Source of the DNA: Spirochaetales bacterium
GTDB lineage: Bacteria; Spirochaetota; Spirochaetia; Treponematales; Treponemataceae
DNA: 64,000 nt
Assembly: GCA_029098225.1 (NCBI GenBank)
Contig: JAQXNX010000004.1
Coordinates: 18,267 to 82,266, forward strand
Reading direction: 5' to 3'
The stretch's first letter is position 1, and each line of letters opens with the position of its first letter. The notes under the pieces are model-generated. The model did not search any database, had not been told where the DNA came from, and worked only from the letters and a program-made list of their open reading frames with translations. Below are positions 16,907 to 25,290 of this stretch, piece by piece. Position numbers and translations under genes: made by a program.

Positions 16907-17011
16907 ATGGCAAAATATATTTTTGTAACAGGTGGTGGTCGTTCGCTTCGCGAACTTAGCGAGTTTGCGCAATCGCAAACTCGAACAATTTCGGAGGTCT
17001 ATAATGTCTAA
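16907..17011 (+). CDS. Upstream ORF duplicating the pyrG N-terminus, overlapping pyrG
   Basis: 34 codons with a strong RBS (GAGGGG, 6 bases upstream). It begins MAKYIFVTGG, nearly the same as the true PyrG start MSKFIFVTGG, then runs into a palindromic repeat (16940-16986). Its TAA overlaps the pyrG ATG region (17004-17011), so translation may be coupled. It looks like the original pyrG start displaced by a repeat insertion with a partial duplication. A regulatory leader peptide is possible, but that is inference. Confidence 0.6.
   Translation: MAKYIFVTGGGRSLRELSEFAQSQTRTISEVYNV
16940..16986 (+). repeat. Palindromic repeat inserted after the duplicated pyrG start
   Basis: CGTTCGCTTCGCGAACTTAG followed by CGAGTTTGCG and CGCAAACTCG: two small adjacent hairpins. 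The same arrangement is found in frame at the gltB N-terminus (32205-32247), so it is a repeat family. Confidence 0.65.
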
Positions 17012-18599
17012 ATTCATATTTGTCACCGGAGGCGTTGTTTCAGGATTAGGAAAAGGAATTACTGCCGCCTCACTCGGCCGTCTATTAAAATGCCGCGGCC
17101 TCAAAATTGCCAGTCAGAAGCTTGACCCATATATGAATGTAGATCCCGGAACAATGAGTCCCTTCCAGCATGGTGAAGTTTTTGTAACTGATGATGGAGC
17201 AGAAACTGATCTGGATCTTGGACATTATGAAAGATTTATCGATGAAAATTTAACAAAATATTCTAACATGACAAGCGGCCGCGTTTACTGGAATGTTCTT
17301 AACAAGGAACGTCAGGGAGAGTATCTTGGTCAGACTGTTCAGATAATCCCTCATGTAACAAACGAAATTAAAGATTTTATAATTAAAAATGCAGAGGTAA
17401 GCGGTGCCGATGTAAGCATTGTAGAAGTCGGTGGGACAATCGGAGATATTGAAAGTCAGCCCTTCCTCGAAGCAATCCGTCAGCTGGCCCTTGAGGTTGG
17501 CCGCCGCAACTGCCTTTTTATTCACGTTTGTCTTGTACCGTATATCAGCGGTTCTGATGAGTTTAAATCAAAGCCAACCCAGCATTCGGTTAAGGAGCTC
17601 ATGGCTGTTGGAATTCACCCGGATATTATCGTTGCCCGCTGCGACGAAGAAATTCCTCTTGATATCCGTAAAAAAATCAGTTTGTTCTGTAATGTAGGTG
17701 AAGACTGTGTAATAAATAATACAACCTGCAAAAGTTTATACGAAGTTCCACTCATGCTTCATGCACAGAACATGGACGATGTTGTTTGCCGCGACCTTGG
17801 AATTGAAAATACTCGTAAGGATTATCCGGAACTTGCTGAATGGTCAAAAATGGTTGAAACAATTCATGCACGAAATGGAGAAATTCAGGTCGCTCTTGTT
17901 GGAAAATACGTAAAGCTCCACGATTCATATTTGAGTATCGTAGAATCACTCAACCACGCAAGCTTTGTTGTAGGAAAAAATATAAAAATTAAATGGGTAG
18001 ATTCAGACAGCGTAACTGATGAAAGTGCCCCTGAGGTTTTTGCAGACTGTGCCGGAATTATTTTGCCGGGCGGCTTTGGTCACCGCGGTGTAGAAGGAAT
18101 GGTCTGCGCCTGCCGCTATGCGCGTACTCACAAGCTGCCATATTTTGGAATCTGTCTTGGAATGCAGATTGCCGTAATTGAGTTTGCCCGCTCGGTTCTG
18201 GGCTACGCAGATGCAAACAGCCGCGAGTTCGACGAAATGTGCGAGCACCCGGTTATCGACCTTATGAAAAATCAGGAAGGTGTAATTAAAGGCGGCACAA
18301 TGAGACTGGGAAGCTATCCTTGCAAAGTTACTCCGGGAACAATCCTGGAGAAGGCTTATGGCTCTCAAAACATCAGCGAGCGCCATCGCCACCGCTATGA
18401 ATTCAACAACGACTATCGCTCACAAATGCAGGAAGCCGGTCTTACAATAAGCGGAACAAGCCCTGACGAAACTCTTGTAGAAGCCGTAGAAGTTGCAGAC
18501 CAGTTCCATATTGGCGTACAGTTCCATCCGGAATTTAAGAGCCGCCCAAACAATGCAGGTCCGCTTTTTGTTGAATTTCTACGAGCCTGCGACAAATAA
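17004..18599 (+). CDS. pyrG: CTP synthase, glutamine-hydrolysing
   Basis: 531 residues, normal length. The N-terminal synthetase domain opens FIFVTGGVVSGLGKGITAAS with its P-loop, and GTMSPFQHGEVFVTDDGAETD follows. The C-terminal class I glutaminase has FGICLGMQ and the catalytic HPEFKSRP. It converts UTP to CTP using glutamine nitrogen. The start at 17004 has GGAGG about 8 bases upstream, and the conserved sequence begins at once. The transcript also carries the hexaloop-terminator leader and the overlapping uORF, giving two possible control layers. Confidence 0.95.
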   Translation: MSKFIFVTGGVVSGLGKGITAASLGRLLKCRGLKIASQKLDPYMNVDPGTMSPFQHGEVFVTDDGAETDLDLGHYERFIDENLTKYSNMTSGRVYWNVLNKERQGEYLGQTVQIIPHVTNEIKDFIIKNAEVSGADVSIVEVGGTIGDIESQPFLEAIRQLALEVGRRNCLFIHVCLVPYISGSDEFKSKPTQHSVKELMAVGIHPDIIVARCDEEIPLDIRKKISLFCNVGEDCVINNTTCKSLYEVPLMLHAQNMDDVVCRDLGIENTRKDYPELAEWSKMVETIHARNGEIQVALVGKYVKLHDSYLSIVESLNHASFVVGKNIKIKWVDSDSVTDESAPEVFADCAGIILPGGFGHRGVEGMVCACRYARTHKLPYFGICLGMQIAVIEFARSVLGYADANSREFDEMCEHPVIDLMKNQEGVIKGGTMRLGSYPCKVTPGTILEKAYGSQNISERHRHRYEFNNDYRSQMQEAGLTISGTSPDETLVEAVEVADQFHIGVQFHPEFKSRPNNAGPLFVEFLRACDK

Positions 18600-18602
18600 A
18601 AA

Positions 18603-18632
18603 AAATCCTGCACCATGACCGGTGCTGGATTT
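18603..18632. terminator. Possible terminator hairpin after pyrG
   Basis: AAATCCTGCACC pairs with GGTGCTGGATTT (one T/T mismatch, 6-base loop) immediately after the pyrG stop. The T run is weak on the plus strand and better on the minus strand, so its direction is uncertain. Confidence 0.5.
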
Positions 18633-18713
18633 ACAGCTTTATTCTGCTTCGATTATTATATCATAAATATCAGGTATAAGCATTTCTTTCTGCTGACACC
18701 ACTTGTCTATCCC

Positions 18714-18742
18714 TTGACCGACCAGGAGAATTCCGTTAAAAT
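18714..18742 (+). promoter_or_regulatory. Promoter of glnA and the ANTAR gene
   Basis: TTGACC (18714-18719), a 17-base spacer and TAAAAT (18737-18742). Confidence 0.78.
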
Positions 18743-18755
18743 TAAATAATCTTAA

Positions 18756-18820
18756 GGGCAAAGGCGCTCATTTTTTCTTACGACGTGGTGTCGCTGGATA
18801 AAATGAACGCCTTTTTTTTT
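18756..18820 (+). terminator. ANTAR-type antiterminator hairpin overlapping a leader terminator (glnA)
   Basis: GGGC-AAAGGC-GCTC (18756-18769) has a hexaloop with A1 and G4. The terminator 5' arm AGGCGCTCATTTT (from 18762) pairs with AAAATGAACGCCT (18800-18812, one mismatch) and ends in a run of T. The glnA RBS (GGAG at 18822) follows immediately. Confidence 0.82.
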
Positions 18821-18832
18821 TGGAGTTAAAAT

Positions 18833-20044
18833 ATGTACACACAGGAAGAAGTTTTGGATTTTGTGCGCGAGGAAGATGTAAAATTTATTCGCCTTGCTTT
18901 TTTTGATTTATCCGGAAAGCAGAAAAATATTTCTATTATGCCGGGCGAACTTGAACGTGCTTTTGAACACGGAATTCCGTTCGATGCTTCTGCGGTAGAT
19001 GGGTTTGAAGGTCCGGAGAAATCTGAGCTTTATTTATTACCTGATCCTTCTACGCTTGCAATAATTCCATGGCGTCCTGCAACAGGAAAAGTAGTTCGTA
19101 TGTTCTGTAATATTTTGAATCCGGATGGAACTTCATATGCTAAAGACAGCCGTACTATTCTGCAGAATGCCTGCCAGCGTCTTAAAGATGAATGCGGAAT
19201 AGAAATGATGGTTGGAACCGAAGTTGAGTTTTATCTTTTTAAACTGGACGAAAAAGGGAATCCTACAACAGAAACCTTTGATAAGGCCGGCTACATGGAC
19301 ATTGCTCCGGAAGATCATGGAGAAAATATAAGACGCGAAATTTGTTTTACGCTTGAACAGATGGGAATTACTCCGGAAGCAAGTCATCACGAAGAAGGCC
19401 CCGGACAGAATGAAATTGACTTCCATTACTCAGATGCTCTTACAGCTGCAGATAACGTAGCTACATTTAAATGGATTGTAAATACAAAGGCTGCAAGTAA
19501 CGGACTATATTCAGACTTTTCTCCAAAGCCAATTGCTGGAGAAGCTGGAAACGGAATGCATATTAATATTTCGTACAGAACGTTAGCTGGAAAAACGGTT
19601 TCTTCAGATAATCTTTTACCTTATATTCTTGGCGGAATTTTAAAGCATATAGAAGAAATGACTTATTATTTAAATCCTGCAGATAATTCTTATAATCGTC
19701 TTGGTGCAAGCAAGGCTCCTGAGTATATTTCCTGGGGAAAAGAAAACCGTTCAACTCTTATTCGTCTTCCTTCAAGTAAAAATACTCAGCGTCTTGAACT
19801 TCGTTCTCCAGATCCACTTTGCAATACTTATCTTGCCCTTACATTGATAATTAATGCAGCAATTGAAGGAATAAAAAATAAAATTGAACCTCCTGCGGCA
19901 ACTGAAGAAAATCTCTTTGACGAAGAAATTGCTAAACATACATCATTAAAGGCTCTGCCAAAATCTTTAGCAGAAGCAAAGCGTATTGCAGAAAACAGCA
20001 GTTTTGTAAAAGCTGCATTAGGCCCGGTGGTTGATTGTATTTAA
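18833..20044 (+). CDS. glnA: Glutamine synthetase, type I
   Basis: 403 residues, the short GSI form. It has the beta-grasp N-terminus (FIRLAFFDLSGKQKNISIMP) and a catalytic domain with metal and glutamate motifs VGTEVEFYLF, GPGQNEIDFHYSDAL, NGMHINIS, and NRLGASKAPEYISWGKENRS then RLELRSPDPLCNTYLAL. It makes glutamine from glutamate, ammonia and ATP. It sits behind a hexaloop-terminator leader and is followed 25 bases later by the ANTAR regulator, so enzyme and antiterminator are co-transcribed. A second, unrelated glutamine synthetase (GSIII) is encoded at 35047. Confidence 0.94.
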   Translation: MYTQEEVLDFVREEDVKFIRLAFFDLSGKQKNISIMPGELERAFEHGIPFDASAVDGFEGPEKSELYLLPDPSTLAIIPWRPATGKVVRMFCNILNPDGTSYAKDSRTILQNACQRLKDECGIEMMVGTEVEFYLFKLDEKGNPTTETFDKAGYMDIAPEDHGENIRREICFTLEQMGITPEASHHEEGPGQNEIDFHYSDALTAADNVATFKWIVNTKAASNGLYSDFSPKPIAGEAGNGMHINISYRTLAGKTVSSDNLLPYILGGILKHIEEMTYYLNPADNSYNRLGASKAPEYISWGKENRSTLIRLPSSKNTQRLELRSPDPLCNTYLALTLIINAAIEGIKNKIEPPAATEENLFDEEIAKHTSLKALPKSLAEAKRIAENSSFVKAALGPVVDCI

Positions 20045-20069
20045 ACTGCATCGTAAGGATTTAAAATAA

Positions 20070-20636
20070 ATGGAAGCAGAAAGCCACAGCGTTCTTTTAG
20101 TATCGCGCGACAGTAAAATAATTTCTCAAATTTCGGCATTTCTCGTTCCGCCTTTGTTCGAGCTTACTACCACATCTGACTTTAACGAAGCCCGTCGCCT
20201 TGCAACAGAACGTACGTTTAATATAGTTATTGCTGATTCTGGTGATGGCTACGATACAGATTTTGCCATGAATATTGCAGAATCATATTCTACAATTCTT
20301 CTGCTTGTTCCAAGTGAACATTTTGATGAAATATCTTACCGCGTGGAAGGTTATGGAATCCTCACAATCACTAAGCCTTTCGAACCTTTTTATTTTTATA
20401 ACATAATGAAAATTGCAATAGCTGTTCAATACAAGGTACAAGTCCTTTCCAGCCAGACTACAAAACTCAAGGTTAAAATGGAAGAGATTAAACAGGTAAA
20501 CCGTGCAAAAATGCTTTTAATGCAGAACATGAATATGAGCGAGCAGGAAGCCCACCGCTATATCGAAAAAGAAGCAATGGATCGTGGCATGAAGCGTATT
20601 GCGATTTCAGAAGAAATAATAAAAACATACGGATAG
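20070..20636 (+). CDS. ANTAR-domain RNA-binding antiterminator with degenerate receiver domain
   Basis: 188 residues. Residues about 6-120 are a receiver-like fold (HSVLLVSRDSK, NIVIADSGDG, ITKPFEPFYF). Asp56 and Lys102 are kept, but the paired acidic residues are replaced by Ser-Arg, so ordinary aspartyl phosphorylation is doubtful. A coiled linker leads to an ANTAR domain (about 128-185) with NRAKMLLMQNMNMSEQEAHR and EKEAMDRGMKRIAISEEII, matching the family pattern xAKxxLM ... SExEAxxxI ... AM. ANTAR proteins bind hairpins with A1/G4 hexaloops and prevent termination; glnA-linked ANTAR proteins are known in clostridia. It likely controls the eight hexaloop sites in this window, including its own operon. 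Confidence 0.9.
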   Translation: MEAESHSVLLVSRDSKIISQISAFLVPPLFELTTTSDFNEARRLATERTFNIVIADSGDGYDTDFAMNIAESYSTILLLVPSEHFDEISYRVEGYGILTITKPFEPFYFYNIMKIAIAVQYKVQVLSSQTTKLKVKMEEIKQVNRAKMLLMQNMNMSEQEAHRYIEKEAMDRGMKRIAISEEIIKTYG

Positions 20637-20735
20637 AAGGGGGAAGTCTCCCCCTCGCTCCAGCCCGCATAGCGGGCTTCTGCTACCCCCTCTCCTAGTG
20701 GGACGCAGCAAGCTGCTTACCCCCTAAAACCCCCG
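20637..20735. repeat. GC-rich palindromic element between the ANTAR gene and purF
   Basis: GGGGGAAGTCTCCCCCTCGC, then GCCCGCATAGCGGGC and GACGCAGCAAGCTGC: the same family as the in-frame elements, here between two convergent genes, where its hairpins may also stop transcription from both sides. Confidence 0.7.
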
Positions 20736-20740
20736 GAAAA

Positions 20741-22291
20741 TTATACAGGATACTCGCCACAAAAACAGCCTTTACAAAAGCCTTTGTCTCCTTCACTGCA
20801 AGACGACAATGCAGAAATCATTCCGTTAAGACTTATAAAGGCAAGAGAATCTGCTCCAATTTCTTTTCTAATTTCTTCAAGTTCATGTGTACTGGAAATT
20901 AATTCGTTTTTGCTAGGTGTATCAATTCCAAGATAGCATGGAAACTTTACAGGCGGAGAACTTACACGGAAATGAACTTCTTTTGCTCCAGCTCTACGCA
21001 GTATTTGAACAAGACGCCGGCTTGTAGTTCCACGTACAATAGAATCATCAATTACAATAACACGCTTTCCTTCAAGATCACTCTTAATGGCATTCAGTTT
21101 TACAAATACCATGTTTTCTCTTTCTTTTTGGGTTGGTGCAATGAAGGTTCGGCCTATATATTTATTTTTAATTATTCCCATACCATATGGAACACCGCTT
21201 GCCCGTGCATAGCCCTGGGCAGCACCAAGTCCTGAATCTGGAACACCAATTACAATATCTGCATCCACAGGAGATTCTTTTGCAAGTACTTCTCCCATTT
21301 TATAACGGGCTTCCTGAACGGAAATTCCATCTATTACGCTGTCCGGGCGGGCAAAATAAACGTATTCAAAAATACAAGTCTGCTTGGAATTATTTTGTAA
21401 ACTTGCTGTGTCTGATAATTCATAACTATCGTTAGTTAGTATACTTTTAATTCCATCCTGGTTAATTATAACAATTTCGCCTGGTTTAATATCGCGAATG
21501 AACTTGCCATTAACTGAATCTATTGCACAACTTTCGGAGGTAAGAATGTATTTTGACTGCGGGGGGGCGTTGCGGGGGTCTCCACCGCACAGGGGGTCGC
21601 GAGCAACGGAGTGCGAGCGCAGGGGGGAACGCCCCCCTTCTAAAGTCCCGATACACAAAGGACGAATTCCATTAGGATCGCGAACTCCAATAAGCATATT
21701 TTCTGTCATAATACAGAGAGCAAATGAACCTTTGATTTCTTTTACAGCCTGAACAACTGCTCTAATAAAAAGATCACTCTCATGCTTTAAAATTTCAGAT
21801 TCAGCTTTAGAAACAGGTTTTGAATGACGAGCCTGGCCCAGTTTTCCTCCGTTTTCAATAAATTTTCTTACTATCAGCTTAAGAATAACCTCGCTATCAC
21901 TTGAGCTGGAAAATGTGCTTCCTCCGTTTTCCAGTATTTCCCTCAATTCTTCGTAATTTACAAGCTGCCCGTTATGCGCTAGTGCAATGGAACCCATTTT
22001 AAATGAATTCATAAAGGGTTGTGCATTTTCTATTGTACGGCCTCCTGCAGTTGCATAACGTACATGTCCAACTGCTATATTTCCAGCCAGTGATTCAAAA
22101 TGTCCCTGTTCAAATACATCACTTACAAGTCCCATTCCTTTGTGCAGTTTTATTTTTGAACCGTCGCTTACAGCAATTCCTGCACTTTCCTGACCGCGGT
22201 GCTGAAGACTAACTAAAGCAAAATAAGAAAGTGCAGCTGCATTTTCTACTCCGTAAATTCCTGTAACACCACATTCATCACGAAAACCCAT
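20741..22291 (-). CDS. purF: Amidophosphoribosyltransferase (glutamine PRPP amidotransferase)
   Basis: 516 residues. It starts MGFRDECGVTGIYG; the short propeptide before Cys7 is expected to be removed, leaving the catalytic cysteine. The class II amidotransferase domain is followed by a phosphoribosyltransferase domain with the PRPP loop VIVIDDSIVRGTTS. Cysteines matching the Bacillus-type 4Fe-4S ligands are present (SESCAID, KFPCYLGID, FCKGCF). It catalyses the first step of purine synthesis. A GC-rich repeat adds about 28 residues (217-244) between PLCIGTL and SKYILTSESC. It begins 1 base after gltD, so both share the gltD leader. Confidence 0.94.
   Translation of the reverse strand: MGFRDECGVTGIYGVENAAALSYFALVSLQHRGQESAGIAVSDGSKIKLHKGMGLVSDVFEQGHFESLAGNIAVGHVRYATAGGRTIENAQPFMNSFKMGSIALAHNGQLVNYEELREILENGGSTFSSSSDSEVILKLIVRKFIENGGKLGQARHSKPVSKAESEILKHESDLFIRAVVQAVKEIKGSFALCIMTENMLIGVRDPNGIRPLCIGTLEGGRSPLRSHSVARDPLCGGDPRNAPPQSKYILTSESCAIDSVNGKFIRDIKPGEIVIINQDGIKSILTNDSYELSDTASLQNNSKQTCIFEYVYFARPDSVIDGISVQEARYKMGEVLAKESPVDADIVIGVPDSGLGAAQGYARASGVPYGMGIIKNKYIGRTFIAPTQKERENMVFVKLNAIKSDLEGKRVIVIDDSIVRGTTSRRLVQILRRAGAKEVHFRVSSPPVKFPCYLGIDTPSKNELISSTHELEEIRKEIGADSLAFISLNGMISALSSCSEGDKGFCKGCFCGEYPV
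21559..21640 (+). repeat. GC-rich palindromic element, in frame in purF
   Basis: GCGGGGGGGCGTTGCGGGGG at one end and CAGGGGGGAACGCCCCCCTT at the other. In purF (minus strand) it is translated as GGRSPLRSHSVARDPLCGGD followed by PRNAPP: antisense orientation, like the copies in asnB and gltB (28333-28409). Confidence 0.8.
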
Positions 22292-22292
22292 T

Positions 22293-23873
22293 TTATTTTG
22301 CTCCGTTAATTAAATAACTGTCAATCTGTTTGGCGCATTCACGGCCTTCTGCAATTGCCCATACAACAAGGGATTGTCCACGGTGCATGTCTCCCGCAGT
22401 AAATATTTTTTGAACAGATGTAGCGTATCCGTTAGGACTAGCTAACTCTGTATTTTCTTCTCCAAATGAAGCAACTGTTCCTCGAGGACTTAGTTCTGCA
22501 TTAAATGCTTTTGCAGTATATTCTTCGCAGCCTGTAAAACCTGCAGCTACAAGAAGCAAATCACAAGGTAAAGTTTTTTCTGTTCCTTCCCGTTCAACAA
22601 GCTGGCGTTTTCCGTCTATTGTTTTAAATTCTACTTCAATAGTGCGTACAGCTTTAATGTGTCCATTTTCGTTTAAAACTTCTTTTATAGTTGTTTCATA
22701 AATTCGTGGATCATGTCCGAATTTTGCAATTGATTCTTCTGCACCGTAATCTATTTTTAATGTCTTTGGCCATTCCGGCCATGGATTATTTTTTGAGCGT
22801 TCTACAGGAGGGCAGGGCATCATTTCAATCTGTGTTACAGATTTACAGCCAAGTCTTATAGCAGAACCACAGCAGTCATTACCTGTATCTCCACCGCCTA
22901 CAATTATTACATTTTTATTTTCAACTTCAATTCCAAAGTCCTGCTTCAGCATTTGATTTATCTGAGTATTTGCCGGCTCAATTTCAATTTTTTCCAAGGC
23001 ATTACGTGTTGCTATTACGCTTTTTGTAACTGCTGTAAGAAAATCTACGGCAAATAAAACACCTTTAGTGTTTATGCCTTCTGCGTTGAGAGCTCTCGCT
23101 TTTTTAGCACCGCAGCATAAAGCAATTGCATCGTAATCTTTTAAAATTTGCGAAGCTGCATAACTTTTTCCTACATCAGCATTAAAAATAAATTCAACAC
23201 CCTCCGCTTTCATTAATTCAATTCTACGCTCAACAATTTTTTTATCCAGCTTCATATTAGGAATTCCGTACATTAAAAGTCCACCGGCTTTGTCCTCACG
23301 TTCAAAAACTGTAACATTATGGCCACGACGGTTAAGCCAGTCTGCGCATGCAAGTCCGCTCGGGCCTGCTCCAATTACTGCTATTTTTTTCCCGCTTCTG
23401 TAAACAGGAATTTCCGGTTTCATGTAGCCTGTTTCAAAAGCTTTTTCGATTATATAAAGTTCATTATCATGAACAGTAACAGCAGTTTGCTGTCCATCTA
23501 TAAAGCCTGCACAATTTGGAGAGCCTAGATTACAGGCTTTTTCGCAAAGGGCAGGGCAGACTCTTCCTGTAAATTCAGGAAAACTTGAAGTTTTTAATAG
23601 ACGCCATGCAGCCATATCAAATTGCCCGTTAAATAGTGCATCATTCCATTCAGGAATATAATTATGAAGAGGACATCCTGTTACCATTCCGCTAAGGCGT
23701 ATTGCACTCTGGCACATAGGAACTCCGCAGTTCATACAGCGTGCAGCCTGTTCTCGTCGTGCATTTTCATCCAGCTTTGGATGAAATTCTTTAAAGTTAG
23801 TAATTCGTTCTAAAGGCTCTACGTTTCCGTTTTCTATTCGTTTATATTCCATAAATCCTGTTGGTTTTGCCAT
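22293..23873 (-). CDS. gltD: Glutamate synthase (GOGAT) small subunit
   Basis: 526 residues. The N-terminal domain has two iron-sulfur motifs (CMNCGVPMC ... GCPLHN and VCPALCEKACNLG). It is followed by FAD- and NADPH-binding Rossmann folds (VIGAGPSGLACADWLNRRGH; VIIVGGGDTGNDCCGSA) and the C-terminal TAGDMHRGQSLVVWAIAEGR. It supplies electrons to GltB for converting 2-oxoglutarate and glutamine into two glutamates. The start at 23873 fits the conserved MAKPTGFMEY; a GGAGG lies 14 bases upstream, and a TTG start nearer it is possible. It lies upstream of purF in one operon and is unlinked to gltB, which has its own leader 8 kb away. Confidence 0.93.
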   Translation of the reverse strand: MAKPTGFMEYKRIENGNVEPLERITNFKEFHPKLDENARREQAARCMNCGVPMCQSAIRLSGMVTGCPLHNYIPEWNDALFNGQFDMAAWRLLKTSSFPEFTGRVCPALCEKACNLGSPNCAGFIDGQQTAVTVHDNELYIIEKAFETGYMKPEIPVYRSGKKIAVIGAGPSGLACADWLNRRGHNVTVFEREDKAGGLLMYGIPNMKLDKKIVERRIELMKAEGVEFIFNADVGKSYAASQILKDYDAIALCCGAKKARALNAEGINTKGVLFAVDFLTAVTKSVIATRNALEKIEIEPANTQINQMLKQDFGIEVENKNVIIVGGGDTGNDCCGSAIRLGCKSVTQIEMMPCPPVERSKNNPWPEWPKTLKIDYGAEESIAKFGHDPRIYETTIKEVLNENGHIKAVRTIEVEFKTIDGKRQLVEREGTEKTLPCDLLLVAAGFTGCEEYTAKAFNAELSPRGTVASFGEENTELASPNGYATSVQKIFTAGDMHRGQSLVVWAIAEGRECAKQIDSYLINGAK

Positions 23874-23907
23874 TTGCTTTTTCTTAGCCTCCAAAATCAA
23901 GTTAAAA

Positions 23908-23967
23908 CAAAAAAGGCCGTAGATATAACCTTGTCAAACAAAATTATATCTACGACCTCTTTGCCGT
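23908..23967 (-). terminator. ANTAR-type antiterminator hairpin overlapping a leader terminator (gltD-purF)
   Basis: Reading the minus strand: ACGGC-AAAGAG-GTCGT (23967-23952), a hexaloop with A1 and G4. The terminator arms AGGTCGTAGATATA (23958-23945) and TATATCTACGGCCT (23927-23914) pair with one G-U, followed by a T run (23914-23908). Confidence 0.82.
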
Positions 23968-23981
23968 GTTATAATATATAT

Positions 23982-24010
23982 ATTATCGCAAAATCTTATA
24001 CTGTTGTCAA
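23982..24010 (-). promoter_or_regulatory. Promoter of gltD-purF
   Basis: On the minus strand: TTGACA (24010-24005), a 17-base spacer and GATAAT (23987-23982). Confidence 0.8.
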
Positions 24011-24066
24011 GTTAGAGATTATGTTTGTGATATTGTCCTTTTTTTTCTCTGTTATGTGTATATTTT

Positions 24067-25101
24067 TTATTTTAATATTTTCATTTCAAGAAAGCCTGCA
24101 ACTTCTTCGGCCCAGCTGTATTGACTCATAAATTCGCCTGTAAAGTTGTTTTTAGCATCCATATCTCCGGATAGTAAATCGTAATAATCACATTTTAAAG
24201 ATTTTGGATTAATTCTAAAGTTATTATATTCAGCAATAAAAAAGTCATGTATTTCAAGTTCGCAGAAAGTATGCTTTATATCAACAATCAGGTTTCTCAG
24301 ATTACTTCCATAGCGTGAAGAATCTGCATAGTCTCCCCAAAGAACATTAATGAGTTCTTTTGTATTAACTGAAGTTCCGTTTTTGTAAACCAGATAACCG
24401 AGCAATTCATTTGATTTTGTTCTGGAAAATTTTACGACTTTATTATCATAAATAAGTGTAAAATTCCCAAATGTTTTTGCCATTAATCTTGTCTTCTGTT
24501 TTTTTGCAAATTGAATGCTTTTCTTTTCTGTTTTTCGTTTATAAAGCATAAGACAAAAAATTACAATTGTAATCATGGCTGCATCAAAAAATCCAGTAAA
24601 TCCAAAGTTAGTATAAAGTCTATTTGCCATAAAACTGAATACTATTATTTGTCCTAAAAAAAATAATAATGGTGCAAAAGAAAATAAATTTAAAACAATG
24701 CAACAGATAAGACAGAAAATTATAAATCCGTTGAATGGTTGATTAAGAAAATAAAAATTATATAGTGAAGCAAGCAGTGTTTCATAAAAAAGACTGTAAA
24801 GAGGAATATTTTTTAATATAACGGCTTTTTCTTTTGGGCAATTTTTTATTTTTGATGAAAAAATATAAGAAATTAAAGCTGTAATTGCATATATTCCAAA
24901 ATAAAGCAGAGAAACAATTTGCTCCTGCAGATTATGGTAATGAAGAATAATTGTAGCGATAAAACATACAACACCAAATAAGCAGATAAAAGGACTTACT
25001 ATTTTTATGCGGACTCTATTTTGTTCAGCAAATTCAGAAAGATCTATAAGTGAAATTGAATAACTTTCATAAAAGGATTTTTTGAAAAATTTTAACTTCA
25101 T
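24067..25101 (-). CDS. Membrane-anchored winged-helix regulator-like protein
   Basis: 344 residues. The N-terminal ~205 residues hold about six membrane helices (for example PFICLFGVVCFIATIILHY, YFGIYAITALISYIFSS, FCLICCIVLNLFSFAPLLFF, AMITIVIFCLMLYK). The C-terminal ~130 residues resemble the OmpR/SARP-type winged helix that ends many anaerobe response regulators (FGNFTLIYDNKVVKFSRTKS, NELLGYLVYKNG, LRNLIVDIKHTF, GEFMSQYSWAEEVAG). A DNA-binding domain tethered behind a membrane sensor is inferred; the signal is unknown. It is divergent to the MCP gene and unrelated in sequence to the nitrogen genes. Confidence 0.7.
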   Translation of the reverse strand: MKLKFFKKSFYESYSISLIDLSEFAEQNRVRIKIVSPFICLFGVVCFIATIILHYHNLQEQIVSLLYFGIYAITALISYIFSSKIKNCPKEKAVILKNIPLYSLFYETLLASLYNFYFLNQPFNGFIIFCLICCIVLNLFSFAPLLFFLGQIIVFSFMANRLYTNFGFTGFFDAAMITIVIFCLMLYKRKTEKKSIQFAKKQKTRLMAKTFGNFTLIYDNKVVKFSRTKSNELLGYLVYKNGTSVNTKELINVLWGDYADSSRYGSNLRNLIVDIKHTFCELEIHDFFIAEYNNFRINPKSLKCDYYDLLSGDMDAKNNFTGEFMSQYSWAEEVAGFLEMKILK

Positions 25102-25290
25102 ACTATAAAAAACATTATATCATAAGTGTTTAAAATAATAAATTTATTTTTTAAATAAAATGTGCTGATTTGGTGCTGTTTATACTGAGAATTTGTGCTG
25201 ATTTCGTGCGTAGAAACATATATAATCGAAAAAAAATATTCAAAAAAGTTCCAATTTAAATCATATTATTACCGACTTAGGGGTTTTACA

